64,000 bases of DNA from Piscinibacter sp. (GTDB taxonomy: Bacteria > Pseudomonadota > Gammaproteobacteria > Burkholderiales > Burkholderiaceae_C): contig JAHBZL010000012.1 in assembly GCA_019635485.1 (NCBI GenBank), positions 1 to 64,000 of the forward strand, given 5' to 3'. Made by a program: the position numbers and the translations under genes. The stretch's first letter is position 1; each line of letters begins with the position of its first letter. Under the pieces are notes generated by a model. That model did not search any database. It saw only the letters and a program-made list of their open reading frames with translations, and was not told the DNA's origin. Shown here piece by piece: positions 8,399 through 22,370 of the stretch.

Positions 8399-9070
8399 TC
8401 AGGCGTCGCGCGGCAGGCGCAGCACCGGCCAGGCGTGAACCTGAGCGTGGGCGAGCAGCCGCTCGTCCGGGTCCACGGCCACCGGGAAGCCCACCGCCTG
8501 CAGCAGAGGCAGGTCGTTGGCGGAATCGCTGTACGCATGGGCCTGCGCCAGCGCCTGCGTGGCGTCCTCCCCCAGTGCCGCCAGCCAGGCCTGCAGGCGC
8601 GCCACCTTGCCTTCGCGCATGTTCAAGGTGCCGGTGGTGCGGCCGGTGTAGCGGCCGCCGGACTGCTCGAGCTCGGTGGCGATAAGCTGCGCGAACCCGA
8701 GCGCCGCGGCGGTCGGCTCGGCGATCAGGCGATTCGTCGCGGTGGTCAGCACCAGGCGGTGCCCGGCATCGCGATGCCGCGCCACCAGCGCCCGCGCCGC
8801 CGGCGGGATGCGCGGCAGCACCTCGTCGTGCAGGAAGCGCTCGCGCCAGGGGGCCCAGAACGCCGCGTCGTGGCCGGCCAGCAGGCTGGCATAGAAGTCG
8901 CTGAACGCCGCGACCGACACCGTGCCGCTGCGGTAGCCGGCCTCCATGTGCGCGTTGCGCTCGCGCCAGTCCGCCGGCACCTGCCCGTGGCGGATCAGGA
9001 ACTCGCACCACAGCACGTCGCTGTCGCCGGACAGCAGCGTGTGGTCCAGGTCGAACAGCGCCAGCGTCAT
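8399..9070 (-). CDS. HAD-IB family hydrolase
   Basis: 223 residues starting MTLALFDLDHTLLSGDSD. All HAD motifs are present: motif I DLDHT with nucleophile Asp near residue 7, motif II VLTTATN, and motif IV AYSDSANDLPLL. The sequence fits the HAD-IB (SerB/PSP-like, TIGR01490) subgroup rather than PhnX phosphonatase, whose cap-domain lysine I do not see. It lies 22 bp after phnW and 24 bp before the FAD enzyme, so it is clearly in the AEP operon. It is likely a phosphatase; the substrate is unknown. Confidence 0.85.
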   Translation of the reverse strand: MTLALFDLDHTLLSGDSDVLWCEFLIRHGQVPADWRERNAHMEAGYRSGTVSVAAFSDFYASLLAGHDAAFWAPWRERFLHDEVLPRIPPAARALVARHRDAGHRLVLTTATNRLIAEPTAAALGFAQLIATELEQSGGRYTGRTTGTLNMREGKVARLQAWLAALGEDATQALAQAHAYSDSANDLPLLQAVGFPVAVDPDERLLAHAQVHAWPVLRLPRDA

Positions 9071-9092
9071 CGGCCTGCGCGCGACGTCGCCT

Positions 9093-10205
9093 TCACTGCG
9101 GCGCGGCCGGGATGCCCAGCTCGCGCAGCGCCGCTCCGACCGCATCGACCGCCTGCTGCATCTCGAGCCGGCCGATCGCGCCGATGCAGCCGACGCGGAA
9201 GGTCTCCAGCGTCGTCAGCTTGCCCGGGTAGAGCATGAAGCCGCGCTGCTTGGCGGCGGCGTAGAAGCGCTTGAACTCGTAGGCGGGATGCTCCGGCGCG
9301 TGGAAGGTCACGATGATCGGCGCCTGGTGCACCGGTTTCAGGAAGGGCCGCAGGCCGAGCGCCTGCAGCCCGTCGACCAGCGTGCGGCAGTTGTCCTGGT
9401 AGCGCGCCAGCCGCGCCGGCTGGCCGCCCTCCTCCTCGAACTGCGCGATCGCCTCGGACAGCGCGACGACCACGTGCGTGGGCGGCGTGAAGCGCCACTG
9501 GCCGGTCTTCTCCATGTAGACATGCTGGTCGTGCAGGTCCATCGCGAGGCTCTGGCTGTGCCCGGCGCAGCCGTCCAGGATGGCCCGGCGCAGGAACACG
9601 AAGCCCATGCCCGGCACACCCTCCAGGCACTTGCCGCTGGCGGCGACGAGCGCGTCGAAGCGCACGCGGCGCGCGTCGATCGGCAGCGCCGCGAAGCTGC
9701 TCATCGCGTCGACGATCAGGCCGCGGCCCTGGCGCTCGCAGGCCGCCGCCACCTCCTCGAGCGGGTTCAGCACGCCGGCGCCCGTCTCGCAGTGGATCAG
9801 CACCACGTGCGTGATGCTGCGGTCGGCCTGCAGGCGCGCCTCCAGTGCGGCCGGCGAGACCGGCGCGTCCTCGTCGAAGGCCAGCACGCTGCAGCGGCGC
9901 CCCATCAGCTGCGTCAGCTTCGCGGCACGCTTGCAGTACGCGCCGTTGTCCAGCACCAGCACGTGGCCGTCGCGCGGCACCACGGTCGCCACCGCGGCCT
10001 CGACGCTGAAGGTGCCACTGCCCTGCAACGGCACCACCACGTGGCTGTCCTGCCCGTGCACGATCTCGAGCAGCCGTCGGCGCACGCTGGCCGTGACGGC
10101 GTTGAAGTCGCCGTCCCACGAGCCCCAGTCGTGCAGCATCGCGAGCTTGGTGCGCAGCGTGGTGGTGAGCGGCCCCGGCGTCAGCAGGATGCGGTCGCGG
10201 TCCAT
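9093..10205 (-). CDS. phnW: 2-aminoethylphosphonate:pyruvate transaminase
   Basis: 370 residues, usual PhnW length. It is a PLP enzyme of aminotransferase class V that converts AEP plus pyruvate to phosphonoacetaldehyde plus alanine. The N-terminus [12 protein letters not shown] is the family signature. [11 protein letters not shown] binds the cofactor phosphate, VDAMSSF supplies the Asp, and [11 protein letters not shown] holds the Schiff-base Lys. It follows the importer genes by 16 bp. With phnY and phnA on the divergent operon it completes AEP to acetate conversion. Confidence 0.97.
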   Translation of the reverse strand: MDRDRILLTPGPLTTTLRTKLAMLHDWGSWDGDFNAVTASVRRRLLEIVHGQDSHVVVPLQGSGTFSVEAAVATVVPRDGHVLVLDNGAYCKRAAKLTQLMGRRCSVLAFDEDAPVSPAALEARLQADRSITHVVLIHCETGAGVLNPLEEVAAACERQGRGLIVDAMSSFAALPIDARRVRFDALVAASGKCLEGVPGMGFVFLRRAILDGCAGHSQSLAMDLHDQHVYMEKTGQWRFTPPTHVVVALSEAIAQFEEEGGQPARLARYQDNCRTLVDGLQALGLRPFLKPVHQAPIIVTFHAPEHPAYEFKRFYAAAKQRGFMLYPGKLTTLETFRVGCIGAIGRLEMQQAVDAVGAALRELGIPAAPQ

Positions 10206-10221
10206 GTGGTCTCCTCGTTCT

Positions 10222-11936
10222 TCAGGCCCGCCAGGCCTGGGTGCGGCGGTCGACGATCCAGGCCAGCGCCATGAAGGCCAGCATCGCGACGCTCGACGCC
10301 GCGGTGATCAGCACGGCCATCGCTGCCGCGGCGCCGGTCTCGCCGGCCTCGTCGAGGTTCAGGATCGCGATCGCGGCGACCTTGGTCTCGGGCGAGTACA
10401 GGAACACGACGGCCGAGATGGTGGTCATCGCGTTGATGAAGAAGTAGCGTGCGATGTCGATCAGCGCCGGCGTGCACACCGGCAGCGTGACGCGCCGCAG
10501 CGTGACCCAGAACGGCACCTTCAGCGAGGCCGACACCGCCTCGAACTCCGCGTCCATCGCCTTCAGCGCGGTCACGGCGGTCAGGTGGCCGGTGGTGTAG
10601 AAGTGCGCGATCGTGCAGATCGTCAGCAGCGCCATCGTGTGGTACAGGCCGCCGAGCGGATTGCCCGGCGCGTTGAAGAAGAAGATGTAGCCCAGGCCGA
10701 GCACCAGCCCGGGCACGGCCATCGGCAGCATCGCGAGCAGCCGCACCGCGGCGCGCAGCGGCGCGGCGCCCTGCGTCTTCTCCAGCAGGTAGGCGCCGGC
10801 GAACACCAGCGTGGTGCCGAACAGCGCGGTGCCGGCAGCCATCGTGAGGCTGTTCAGGAACGCCGTGCCGACCTCGGCGTCGACCAGGCCCATCGTGTAG
10901 TGCGCCAGCGTCGGGCTCAGGTTGTACGGCCACAGCCGGGCGAAGGACGCGAACACCGCCATGCCGATCATCGCCAGCACGGCCGCCGACACGGCGGCGC
11001 AGTAGGCGGTGGCGAGCCCGTCGCGCCAGCGCTTGCGGCCCGGCCGGTACGGCACCGCGCGGGCGGTGATGAGCGCCGTCTGCCGGCCGGCGACCCAGCG
11101 GTCCACGGCGAAGGTCAGCACCGCCGGCGCCAGCAGCAGCAGCGCGACGACCGCGCCACGCGGGAAGTCCTGCTGGCCGATGACGAGCTGGAACACGTCG
11201 GTCGCGAGCATGTTGAAGTTGCCGCCGATCACCTTCGGGATGCCGAAGTCGGTGATGACCAGCGTGAAGCTGACCAGCGCCGCCGAGATCAGGCCGTACT
11301 TCGCGCCCGGCAGCGTGACGGTGAAGAAGCGCCGCCACGCCCCCGTGCCCATCGAGTGGGCCGCCTCGTACAGGCGCGCGTCGGCCGCGCCGAGTGCGGT
11401 GACCAGGATCATCAGCACGTGCGGGAAGACAGCGAAGCATTCGGCCAGCGCGACGCCCGGCGCGCCGTAGATCGACTCGATGCCCAGCGCCTGCATCGCC
11501 CCCTTCAGCACGCCCTGGTTGCCGAACCAGTAGATCAGCGAGATCGCCGCCAGCAGCGACGGCGCCAGCAGCGGCAGCAGCGTGATGCCGCGGAACAGCG
11601 GCTTCCAGCGCATCGCGGTGCGGCGCAGCGCGTAGGCGAACGCGAACGCGGCCGGCACCGTCAGCACGGTGACCAGCAGCGAGATGCCGAGGCTGTTGCC
11701 CAGCGAGCGCAGCAGCGCCGGCGTCTTCGCGTAGGCGACGAAGTTGGCCAGCCCGGCGAAGCGGCCCTGGGCGTCCTGCAGCGACTTCTGCAGGATCGCC
11801 AGCAACGGCGCGGCCAGGAACGCCAGCATCAGCACCAGCACCACCGCGAGCGCGGCGTGCGCGACGAACTGTGTCGGGTCGGTGCGGGCACGCGGCACGG
11901 TCGGTGCAGCGCCCGGCAGCGGGCCGGCGATGGCGC

Positions 11937-11940
<4 letters not shown>
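10222..11940 (-). CDS. AEP ABC transporter permease, fused double-permease type
   Basis: 572 residues with about twelve membrane segments and two binding-protein-dependent permease domains, the FbpB-like layout of the TIGR03262 (PhnU2-type) AEP permease. EAA-like cytoplasmic loops are visible in each half ([21 protein letters not shown] and [17 protein letters not shown]). Because both halves are in one chain, no second permease gene is needed. Translation starts at GTG 11940, overlapping the phnT stop by four bases (GTGA). It is the inner-membrane channel of the importer with PhnS and PhnT. Confidence 0.92.
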
Positions 11941-13030
<1,090 letters not shown>

Positions 13031-13034
<4 letters not shown>

Positions 13035-14071
13035 TTCTTCGGCTCGGCCTTCGCGTTGTAGCGCCGGGTCCACTCGGCCAGGATGCGCTCGCGGTTCTCG
13101 GCCGCCCAGGCGAAGTCCAGCTTCACGAGGCGCGACTCGTAGTCCTTCGGCACGTTCGGCAGCGGCGCCGCGACGCCCGGCTGCGCGGTGATCGCGAAGT
13201 TCTTGCCGTACAGCACCATCGCATCCTTGCTGCTGGCCCAGTCGGCCAGCTTCTTCGCCGCCGCCAGGTTCTTCGTGCCCTTGTGGATCGCGAAGGATTC
13301 CAGGTCCCAGCCCAGGCCTTCCTTCGGGAACACGAGGTCGATCGGCGCCCCCTTGGCCTTGTTCGAGTTCGCGCGGTACTCGAAGCTGATGCCGACCACG
13401 TACTCGCCGCTGGCGGCCATGTTGCAGGGCTTGGAGCCCGAATGCGTGTACTGCGCGATGTTCTCGTGCAGGCCGTCCATGAACTTCCAGCCGCCGCCCT
13501 TGCCGGCGTCGTCGCCCCACAGCGACAGCCAGGCGGTGACGTCGAAGAAGCCGGTGCCCGACGACGCCGGGTGCGGCATGACGATCTGGCCCTTGTAGGC
13601 GGGCTTCAGCAGGTCCTTCCACGACTCGGGCTTCGGGATCGACTTCTTGGCCGCCTCGACGGTGTTGAAGCAGACCGTCGCGCCCCAGACGTCCATGCCG
13701 AACCAGGCCGGCGGGCTCTTCTTGTCCCGGTACTGCGACATGATCGCGTCCAGGTTCAGCGGCGCGTAGGGCTCGAGCATGCCGTTGCGGTCCAGCAGCG
13801 CGAGGCTCGAAGCGGCCACGCCCATCACCGCGTCGGCCTGCGGATTGCCCTTCTCGGCCAGCAGCTTGGCGGTGATCACGCCGGTCGAGTCGCGCACCCA
13901 CTTCAGCTCGATGTCCGGGTTGACCTTGTTGAAGCCCTCCTGGTAGGCCTTCAGCTGGTCGGTCTCCAGCGCGGTGTAGACGAGCAGCTGGGTCTTCTGC
14001 GCGGCGGCGGTGCCGGCCAGGCCGGTGAGCAGCAGCGCCGCCACGGGACCGATCAGGGACTTCGGGATCAT
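13031..14071 (-). CDS. phnS: AEP ABC transporter periplasmic binding protein
   Basis: 346 residues with a Sec signal peptide (MIPKSLIGPVAALLLTG... cleaved near TAAAQ). The ATG at 14071 is preceded by AGGAGG. The body is a type-2 periplasmic binding fold (QLLVYTALETDQLKAY, AVMGVAASSLALLDRNG, PHPASSGTGFF), matching the TIGR03261 (PhnS2) AEP group. It is the first gene of the minus-strand phn operon and is divergent from phnR, with the shared operator region between them. Confidence 0.93.
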
Positions 14072-14197
14072 CTGTACCTCCTCGTATGCCCTCGCGGGGC
14101 GGGTCGTGCCGAACGTGGAGCCGGGACTCTGGCAGTCCGCGGCGACATCGTGATGACATGGACTCCGGGAATCATCTTCACGGCGTGCTCGCCAGTG

Positions 14198-14226
14198 TGT
14201 CAACTATTTTTTGAAGATTGTTGACA
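14198..14226. promoter_or_regulatory. divergent phnR/phnS operator built from two -35 boxes
   Basis: Inverted arms TGTCAAC (14198-14204) and GTTGACA (14220-14226) are separated by 15 bp of AT-rich DNA. Read outward, each arm contains a perfect TTGACA -35 element: one for phnR rightward and one for phnS leftward. FadR-subfamily GntR proteins such as PhnR bind short TTGT/ACAA-type dyads. Binding here would cover both -35 boxes at once. The promoter role is seen directly; the PhnR link is inference. Confidence 0.6.
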
Positions 14227-14249
14227 ATCGACGATCACACCCCTCTAAT
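14221..14249 (+). promoter_or_regulatory. phnR promoter, probably leaderless
   Basis: A consensus -35 TTGACA (14221-14226), a 17-bp spacer and a -10 TCTAAT (14244-14249) are present. The expected transcription start falls at about 14256, which is the A of the phnR ATG, and no ribosome-binding site is present. The mRNA is therefore predicted to be leaderless. Confidence 0.65.
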
Positions 14250-14255
14250 GCCGCC

Positions 14256-16284
<2,029 letters not shown>

Positions 16285-16294
16285 GGGCGTGACC

Positions 16295-17728
16295 ATGGAC
16301 GTGCGGCACGAGGCGCTGCGCATCGCGGGCGAGAAGGTCGGCGCCGGGCGCGCCGAGCACATCGCGGTGCACGACCCGTACACGCGGCGGCTCGTCGGCA
16401 CCGTGCCGAAGGCCACGCTCGCCGAGGTGCGGCGCGCGTTCGACATCGCGCGCGGCTACCGGGCGCGGCTGACCCGCTTCGAGCGCGCCGGCATCCTGAA
16501 TCGCGCCGCCGACGCGGTGCGGCAGCGCACCGGCGAGATCGCCGCGCTGATCACCGCCGAATCGGGCCTGAGCCTGAAGGACAGCCGCTACGAGGCCGGC
16601 CGCGTCGCCGACGTGCTGACCTTCGGCGCGCTGGAGGTGCTGAAGGACGACGGCCAGACCTTCAGCTGCGACATCACGCCGCACGGCCGGCGCCGCCGCG
16701 TGCACACGCAGCGCGACCCGCTGCTCGGCGTGATCACCGCGATCACGCCGTTCAACCACCCGATGAACCAGGTGGCGCACAAGGTGGTTCCGTCGGTGGC
16801 GACGAACAACCGCATGGTGCTCAAGCCGAGCGAGAAGGTGCCGCTCTCCGCCCTGCTGTTCGCCGACCTGCTCTACGAGGCCGGCCTGCCGCCGGAGATG
16901 CTCAGCGTGCTCACCGGCGACCCGCGCGAGATCGCCGACGAGCTGCTAACGAACCCCGCGGTGGACCTGATCACCTTCACCGGCGGCGTCGCGATCGGCA
17001 AGTCGATCGCTGCCAGGGCCGGCTACCGGCGCATCGTGCTGGAGCTGGGCGGCAACGACCCGATCATCGTGATGGACGACGCCGACATCGACGAGGCCGC
17101 AGGGCTGGCGGTGCAGGGCTCGTACAAGAACTCCGGGCAGCGCTGCACGGCCGTCAAGCGCATGCTGGTGGACGAGAAGGTGGCCGGCGCGTTCACCGAG
17201 GCCGTGGTCGAGAAGACCCGCGCCTGGGTGCACGGCGACCCGACCGACGCGGCGACCGACATGGGCACCGTGATCGACGAGCCGGCGGCGCGGCTGTTCG
17301 AGCAGCGCGTCGACGAGGCGCTCGCGCAGGGTGCCCGGCTGCTCGCGGGGCACCGGCGCGACGGTGCGCTGTACGCGCCCACCGTGCTCGACCGCGTGCG
17401 CCCCGAGATGACGCTCGTGCGCGAGGAGACCTTCGGCCCGGTCTCGCCGATCCTCACCTTCGGCTCGATCGACGAGGCGATCGCGATCGCCAACGGCACC
17501 GCGTACGGCCTGTCGTCGTCGGTCTGCACGCAGCGCCTGGACGACATCGCGCGCTTCGTCGCGGAGTTGCAGGTCGGCACGGTGAACGTCCGCGAGGTGC
17601 CGGGCTACCGGCTCGAGCTGACGCCGTTCGGCGGCATCAAGGACTCCGGCCTCGGCTACAAGGAGGGCGTGCAGGAGGCGATGAAGAGCTTCACCAACCT
17701 GAAGACCTACTCGATGCCGTGGGGCTGA
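16295..17728 (+). CDS. phnY: phosphonoacetaldehyde dehydrogenase
   Basis: 477 residues, an NAD(P)-dependent aldehyde dehydrogenase. ITPFNHPMNQ, the Rossmann region TFTGGVAIGKSI, the general-base Glu in VLELGGNDP and the catalytic Cys in SGQRCTAVKR are all present. Beside phnA it is the PhnY that oxidises phosphonoacetaldehyde to phosphonoacetate (the same symbol is also used for an unrelated dioxygenase). ATG 16295 is preferred to the in-frame GTG at 16289. It follows phnA by 10 bp in the same operon. Confidence 0.95.
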   Translation: MDVRHEALRIAGEKVGAGRAEHIAVHDPYTRRLVGTVPKATLAEVRRAFDIARGYRARLTRFERAGILNRAADAVRQRTGEIAALITAESGLSLKDSRYEAGRVADVLTFGALEVLKDDGQTFSCDITPHGRRRRVHTQRDPLLGVITAITPFNHPMNQVAHKVVPSVATNNRMVLKPSEKVPLSALLFADLLYEAGLPPEMLSVLTGDPREIADELLTNPAVDLITFTGGVAIGKSIAARAGYRRIVLELGGNDPIIVMDDADIDEAAGLAVQGSYKNSGQRCTAVKRMLVDEKVAGAFTEAVVEKTRAWVHGDPTDAATDMGTVIDEPAARLFEQRVDEALAQGARLLAGHRRDGALYAPTVLDRVRPEMTLVREETFGPVSPILTFGSIDEAIAIANGTAYGLSSSVCTQRLDDIARFVAELQVGTVNVREVPGYRLELTPFGGIKDSGLGYKEGVQEAMKSFTNLKTYSMPWG

Positions 17729-17735
17729 GGCGCGC

Positions 17736-18278
17736 ATGACGACGATCGACGAGATCCAGGGCCTGTTCGAGGCGCGCGGCCACGAGCAGTACAGCGGCGA
17801 GCCGGTCACCCAGCTGCAGCACGCGCTACAGACCGCGTCGCTGGCCGAGCAGGCCGGCGCCGACGACGAACTGGTGACGGCGGCGCTGCTGCACGACCTC
17901 GGCCACCTGGTGCGCGATCTCGGCGCGACCCCGACGCTGCGCGGGGTCGACGACCTGCACCAGTACATCGCGTTGCCGTTCCTGCGCGGCCTGTTCGGCG
18001 AGCGCGTGCTGGGCGCGATCCAGGGCCACGTCGACGCCAAGCGCTACATGTGCGCCACGCGCCCCGGCTACCGCGAGGCGCTCTCGGCCGATTCCGAGCG
18101 CAGCCTCGCGCTGCAGGGCGGCGTGTTCGACGCGGGCGAGGCGGCGGCCTTCATCGCACGCCCCGGCGCCTCGGAGGCGGTGCAGCTGCGCCTCTGGGAC
18201 GACCTGGCGAAGTCCGCCGATGCGGTGACCCCGCCGCTGGCGCACTTCCTCGCGCGCGCGCGCCGCTGCGCGCGCTAG
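17736..18278 (+). CDS. PhnZ-like HD-domain oxygenase, phosphonate-associated
   Basis: 180 residues. Metal ligands of the HD fold are visible: His29, His53-Asp54 and His57 (LLHDLGH), and a C-terminal Asp in KSADAV. Upstream, Tyr19 and Glu22 sit in YSGEPVTQLQH, the same three-residue spacing as the substrate-binding Tyr/Glu of PhnZ, the mixed-valent di-iron enzyme that cleaves hydroxylated AEP. This favours an oxygenase over a phosphohydrolase. PhnZ normally works with a 2-oxoglutarate dioxygenase, which is absent here. It lies 7 bp after phnY. It belongs to the phosphonate-operon HD group (TIGR03276-like). Confidence 0.85.
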   Translation: MTTIDEIQGLFEARGHEQYSGEPVTQLQHALQTASLAEQAGADDELVTAALLHDLGHLVRDLGATPTLRGVDDLHQYIALPFLRGLFGERVLGAIQGHVDAKRYMCATRPGYREALSADSERSLALQGGVFDAGEAAAFIARPGASEAVQLRLWDDLAKSADAVTPPLAHFLARARRCAR

Positions 18279-18297
18279 CCAGCCACTTGCGCCTCCG

Positions 18298-19173
18298 ATG
18301 CCGGGCCTGAGCTGGCCGATCGCCGCGGCGGTGCTGTTCGGCGCGCTGCTGCACGCCGGCTGGAACGCGCTGGTCAAGTCCGGCAGCGACAAGTCGCTCG
18401 ACACGGCGCTGGTGCACGCAATGGGGGCCGTGGTCGCGCTGCCGCTGCTGGTCTGGACGGGGCTGCCCCAGCCCGCGGGGCTGCCGTTCATCGCCGCCTC
18501 GCTGGTGATCCACGTGGGCTACTACATCACGCTGGCCGGCGCCTACCGGCATGGCGACCTCGGCCTCACCTATCCCATCATGCGCGGCAGCGCGCCGCTG
18601 CTGGTGGCACTCGGCAGCGCGCCCTTCCTCGGCGAGGCGCCGAGCGCGGCCGCCTGGGCCGGGGTGCTCGCGATCACGCTGGGTGTCGCGCTGGTCGGCC
18701 TGGCCCACCCGGGCGAGACGCTGCACCATCGCCGCGCGCTCGGATTCGCCTTCGCCAACGCGACCATCATCGCGATCTACACGCTGGTCGACGGCCAGGG
18801 GGTGCGGCGCGAGGTCGAGGCCGGCGGGCAGGCGATGCGCTACGTGCTGCTGCTGTTCGTGCTCGACGGCCTGCCGTACCCGCTGCTCGTCGCCTGGCAG
18901 CGCGGCCGCGCCGGGCGGCCTGCGCTGCTCGCGCATGTGCAGCGCCGCTGGGCCCTGGCCACGCTCGGCGGCGCGGCCTCGATCGGCTCCTACGGCATCG
19001 CGCTGTGGGCGATGACCCGGGCGCCGGTGGCGAGCGTCGCGGCGCTGCGCGAGACCTCGGTGCTGTTCGCGACGCTGCTCGGGACCTGGCTGCTGAAGGA
19101 GCGTTTCGGCGGGCGCCGCCTGCTCGGCACCGTCGTGATCGTGGCTGGCGTGATCGGCCTGCGGCTGAGCTGA
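18298..19173 (+). CDS. EamA-type membrane protein of phosphonate operons (TIGR03340-like)
   Basis: 291 residues with about ten membrane segments in two EamA repeats (first repeat GALLHAGWNALVKSG, second ending SVLFATLLGTWLLKERFGGRR). A DMT/EamA subgroup is recurrently linked to phosphonate operons. It is the last gene of the phnR-A-Y-HD operon, 19 bp after the HD gene. It may export an intermediate or transport another phosphonate; the substrate is unknown. It ends 84 bp before the tRNA gene. Confidence 0.85.
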   Translation: MPGLSWPIAAAVLFGALLHAGWNALVKSGSDKSLDTALVHAMGAVVALPLLVWTGLPQPAGLPFIAASLVIHVGYYITLAGAYRHGDLGLTYPIMRGSAPLLVALGSAPFLGEAPSAAAWAGVLAITLGVALVGLAHPGETLHHRRALGFAFANATIIAIYTLVDGQGVRREVEAGGQAMRYVLLLFVLDGLPYPLLVAWQRGRAGRPALLAHVQRRWALATLGGAASIGSYGIALWAMTRAPVASVAALRETSVLFATLLGTWLLKERFGGRRLLGTVVIVAGVIGLRLS

Positions 19174-19239
19174 CCGTCGCTTCGAAGGACTCTCGGCCGG
19201 CCGGCGAACCCTCGAACTCGGCAGGGCTGAAGAATGGTC

Positions 19240-19245
19240 TATAAT
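19240..19245 (+). promoter_or_regulatory. -10 box of tRNA-fMet gene
   Basis: A perfect TATAAT lies 12 bp before the tRNA 5' end, the expected distance for a stable-RNA promoter. I see no convincing -35 box at 16-18 bp spacing. Confidence 0.6.
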
Positions 19246-19257
19246 GCGAGCTTCTGT

Positions 19258-20904
<1,647 letters not shown>

Positions 20905-21024
20905 GGGGTGGGGCGGATTCGGGCGGGATGATGGCACGCGCGGCCGCCTTGGCAAGCGTCTCGCGCACGATGGCGCCGGCCAGCAGCTGGATCAGCTGCT
21001 CGAGCGCGGCGTCGCGGGTGGTGC

Positions 21025-21294
21025 TCAATTGAATTCCGTCTGATCGTCGGTGAACAGCGGCGCCCCACCCCGGCGCCGCTTCTCCTCGCGCAGCAGCTGC
21101 GCGTTGACGCGCAGTGAATCGAGCGCCGCGGCCGCGTTCGCCTCGGTGCAGCCTTGCTTGAGCAGCCAGGCGATCACGTTGATGGCACCTTGCTGTGCCA
21201 GCTCCTGGCCGACCAGCTGGCCGTCGCTCATGCGGCGGATCTCCGCGTTGAAGCGATCGCGGCTCGTGGGGCCGATGTTCTCGATGCGTGCCAT
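21025..21294 (-). CDS. hypothetical early protein (89 aa)
   Basis: Starts MARIENIGPTSRDRFN at ATG 21294, overlapping the preceding stop (ATGA). Predicted mostly helical, with a short hydrophobic segment GAINVIAWLLKQG; soluble. No domain recognised. It belongs to the coupled leftward early operon. Confidence 0.7.
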   Translation of the reverse strand: MARIENIGPTSRDRFNAEIRRMSDGQLVGQELAQQGAINVIAWLLKQGCTEANAAAALDSLRVNAQLLREEKRRRGGAPLFTDDQTEFN

Positions 21295-21536
21295 CAGAGC
21301 AGCCTCCCTTGCACGGGCGCCGGCGGGTGATTCGCCGCGATCCAGGCCTGGACGTCTCGGGCGGCCTCGAGGTACTCCCTCGAGGGCGTCTTCGTGACTT
21401 CCTGGCCAGGCACGTAGGTCGACCAGATGCGATCGCGCAGGTGCTTGGGCAGTTTGAACCAGCAGGCCTTGCAGCCCCACAGCTTCGGCGGCACGGCCTT
21501 GCCGCAGCCTGGCCAGTGGCAGGTGTGGCCGCTCAT
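21294..21536 (-). CDS. small Cys-rich zinc-finger-like early protein (80 aa)
   Basis: Begins MSGHTCHWPGCGKAVPP and has C-x4-C plus a later C-x2-C (WGCKACWFKLP), a likely zinc-binding knuckle. Small proteins of this kind are common in betaproteobacterial phage early regions. Both ends overlap neighbours by four bases. DNA or protein binding is plausible; the function is unknown. Confidence 0.72.
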   Translation of the reverse strand: MSGHTCHWPGCGKAVPPKLWGCKACWFKLPKHLRDRIWSTYVPGQEVTKTPSREYLEAARDVQAWIAANHPPAPVQGRLL

Positions 21537-21871
21537 TTCGTGGCGTCGACCGTCGCTGCGGCGGTCGACGGCAGTGGCAACCAGCCGCGCGGCTCGCCCG
21601 CGCCGCGGCAGTAGCAGTCATGGTGCCAAGACCACCCGGCGAAATGCCACGTTGGGTCGCTCTCGGGGCCGCCCTCAACACCGAACGAGCCGATAGAAAC
21701 GCTCGGGTTCTCGTCCTGCAGCGGGTGCTCGCCGTCGACGATGAGAAGCAGCACGGCGGTGCCATCGTTGGGCGCCGTCTTCATCGGCCGCCAAGGCGCC
21801 GGCGGCGGAGTCACCGACGTGTCGGCGGGTTCGTCGAGCCGGCGGTGGATGTCAACGGGTAGGTGGCTCAC
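21533..21871 (-). CDS. DUF551-like early protein (112 aa)
   Basis: GTG start at 21871 overlaps the previous stop (GTGA). The core PMKTAPNDGTAVLLLI...WHFAGWSW...GWLPLP follows the DUF551-type pattern seen in many phage proteins, in which aromatic residues frame a small beta domain. Function unknown. An internal ATG would remove the first 29 residues, but the coupled GTG is preferred. Confidence 0.65.
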   Translation of the reverse strand: MSHLPVDIHRRLDEPADTSVTPPPAPWRPMKTAPNDGTAVLLLIVDGEHPLQDENPSVSIGSFGVEGGPESDPTWHFAGWSWHHDCYCRGAGEPRGWLPLPSTAAATVDATK

Positions 21872-22053
21872 TTCGCCCTCCGCTTCTTCGCCCGCCGCGC
21901 CATCGCAGCGAGCGCCTGCAGGGCCTTGGCCTTCGCGCCGCGCGCGCCGTGGGCCTTGATCGAGAAGTAGGCGGTGTTGCCGGGCCCGCGCGGGTGCATG
22001 CGCGCCTGCCAGCCCTTGTTTCCGTTGGCGTCGACGATGAGCTGCAGGGCCAT
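21868..22053 (-). CDS. small basic early protein (61 aa)
   Basis: Starts MALQLIVDANGNKGWQARM and ends RRAKKRRAK. The strongly basic tail suggests nucleic-acid binding; the start resembles a short beta hairpin. No family recognised. Its ATG is coupled to the preceding gene (TGATG). Confidence 0.65.
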   Translation of the reverse strand: MALQLIVDANGNKGWQARMHPRGPGNTAYFSIKAHGARGAKAKALQALAAMARRAKKRRAK

Positions 22054-22370
22054 CAGTGCATCCCCTTCGACTCGCCCGCGGGCGGGCTGTTGAGATGCTC
22101 CGGCGCTGACCGCAGGGATTCGGCCAGGTCATCGAGGATTCCCGCGACCTCCCGCAGCGACGCGTAGCAGGCGGCGGTGGTGACGAGCTGCGTCAGGACG
22201 CCGGCGAACATGGCCAGCTGGTGCTTCGGGTTCTCGAGCACCTGCGCCGTCTGGTGCGCTGCATCGTTGACCAGCACCGCAGCGAGCTGCAGGCCGATGT
22301 CGAAGGGCTGCCCCTTCAACTCGAAGTCCTTGGGAACGATGCTGATCGCCCCCCTGATCGCGTCACTCAT
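22053..22370 (-). CDS. hypothetical early protein (105 aa)
   Basis: Starts MSDAIRGAISIVPKDF at ATG 22370, overlapping the ParB-like gene stop (ATGA). It is predicted helical with moderate hydrophobicity (LAMFAGVLTQLVTTAACYASL) but has no clear membrane segment. No recognised domain. It is co-translated with the ParB-like gene and could be its partner. Confidence 0.68.
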   Translation of the reverse strand: MSDAIRGAISIVPKDFELKGQPFDIGLQLAAVLVNDAAHQTAQVLENPKHQLAMFAGVLTQLVTTAACYASLREVAGILDDLAESLRSAPEHLNSPPAGESKGMH

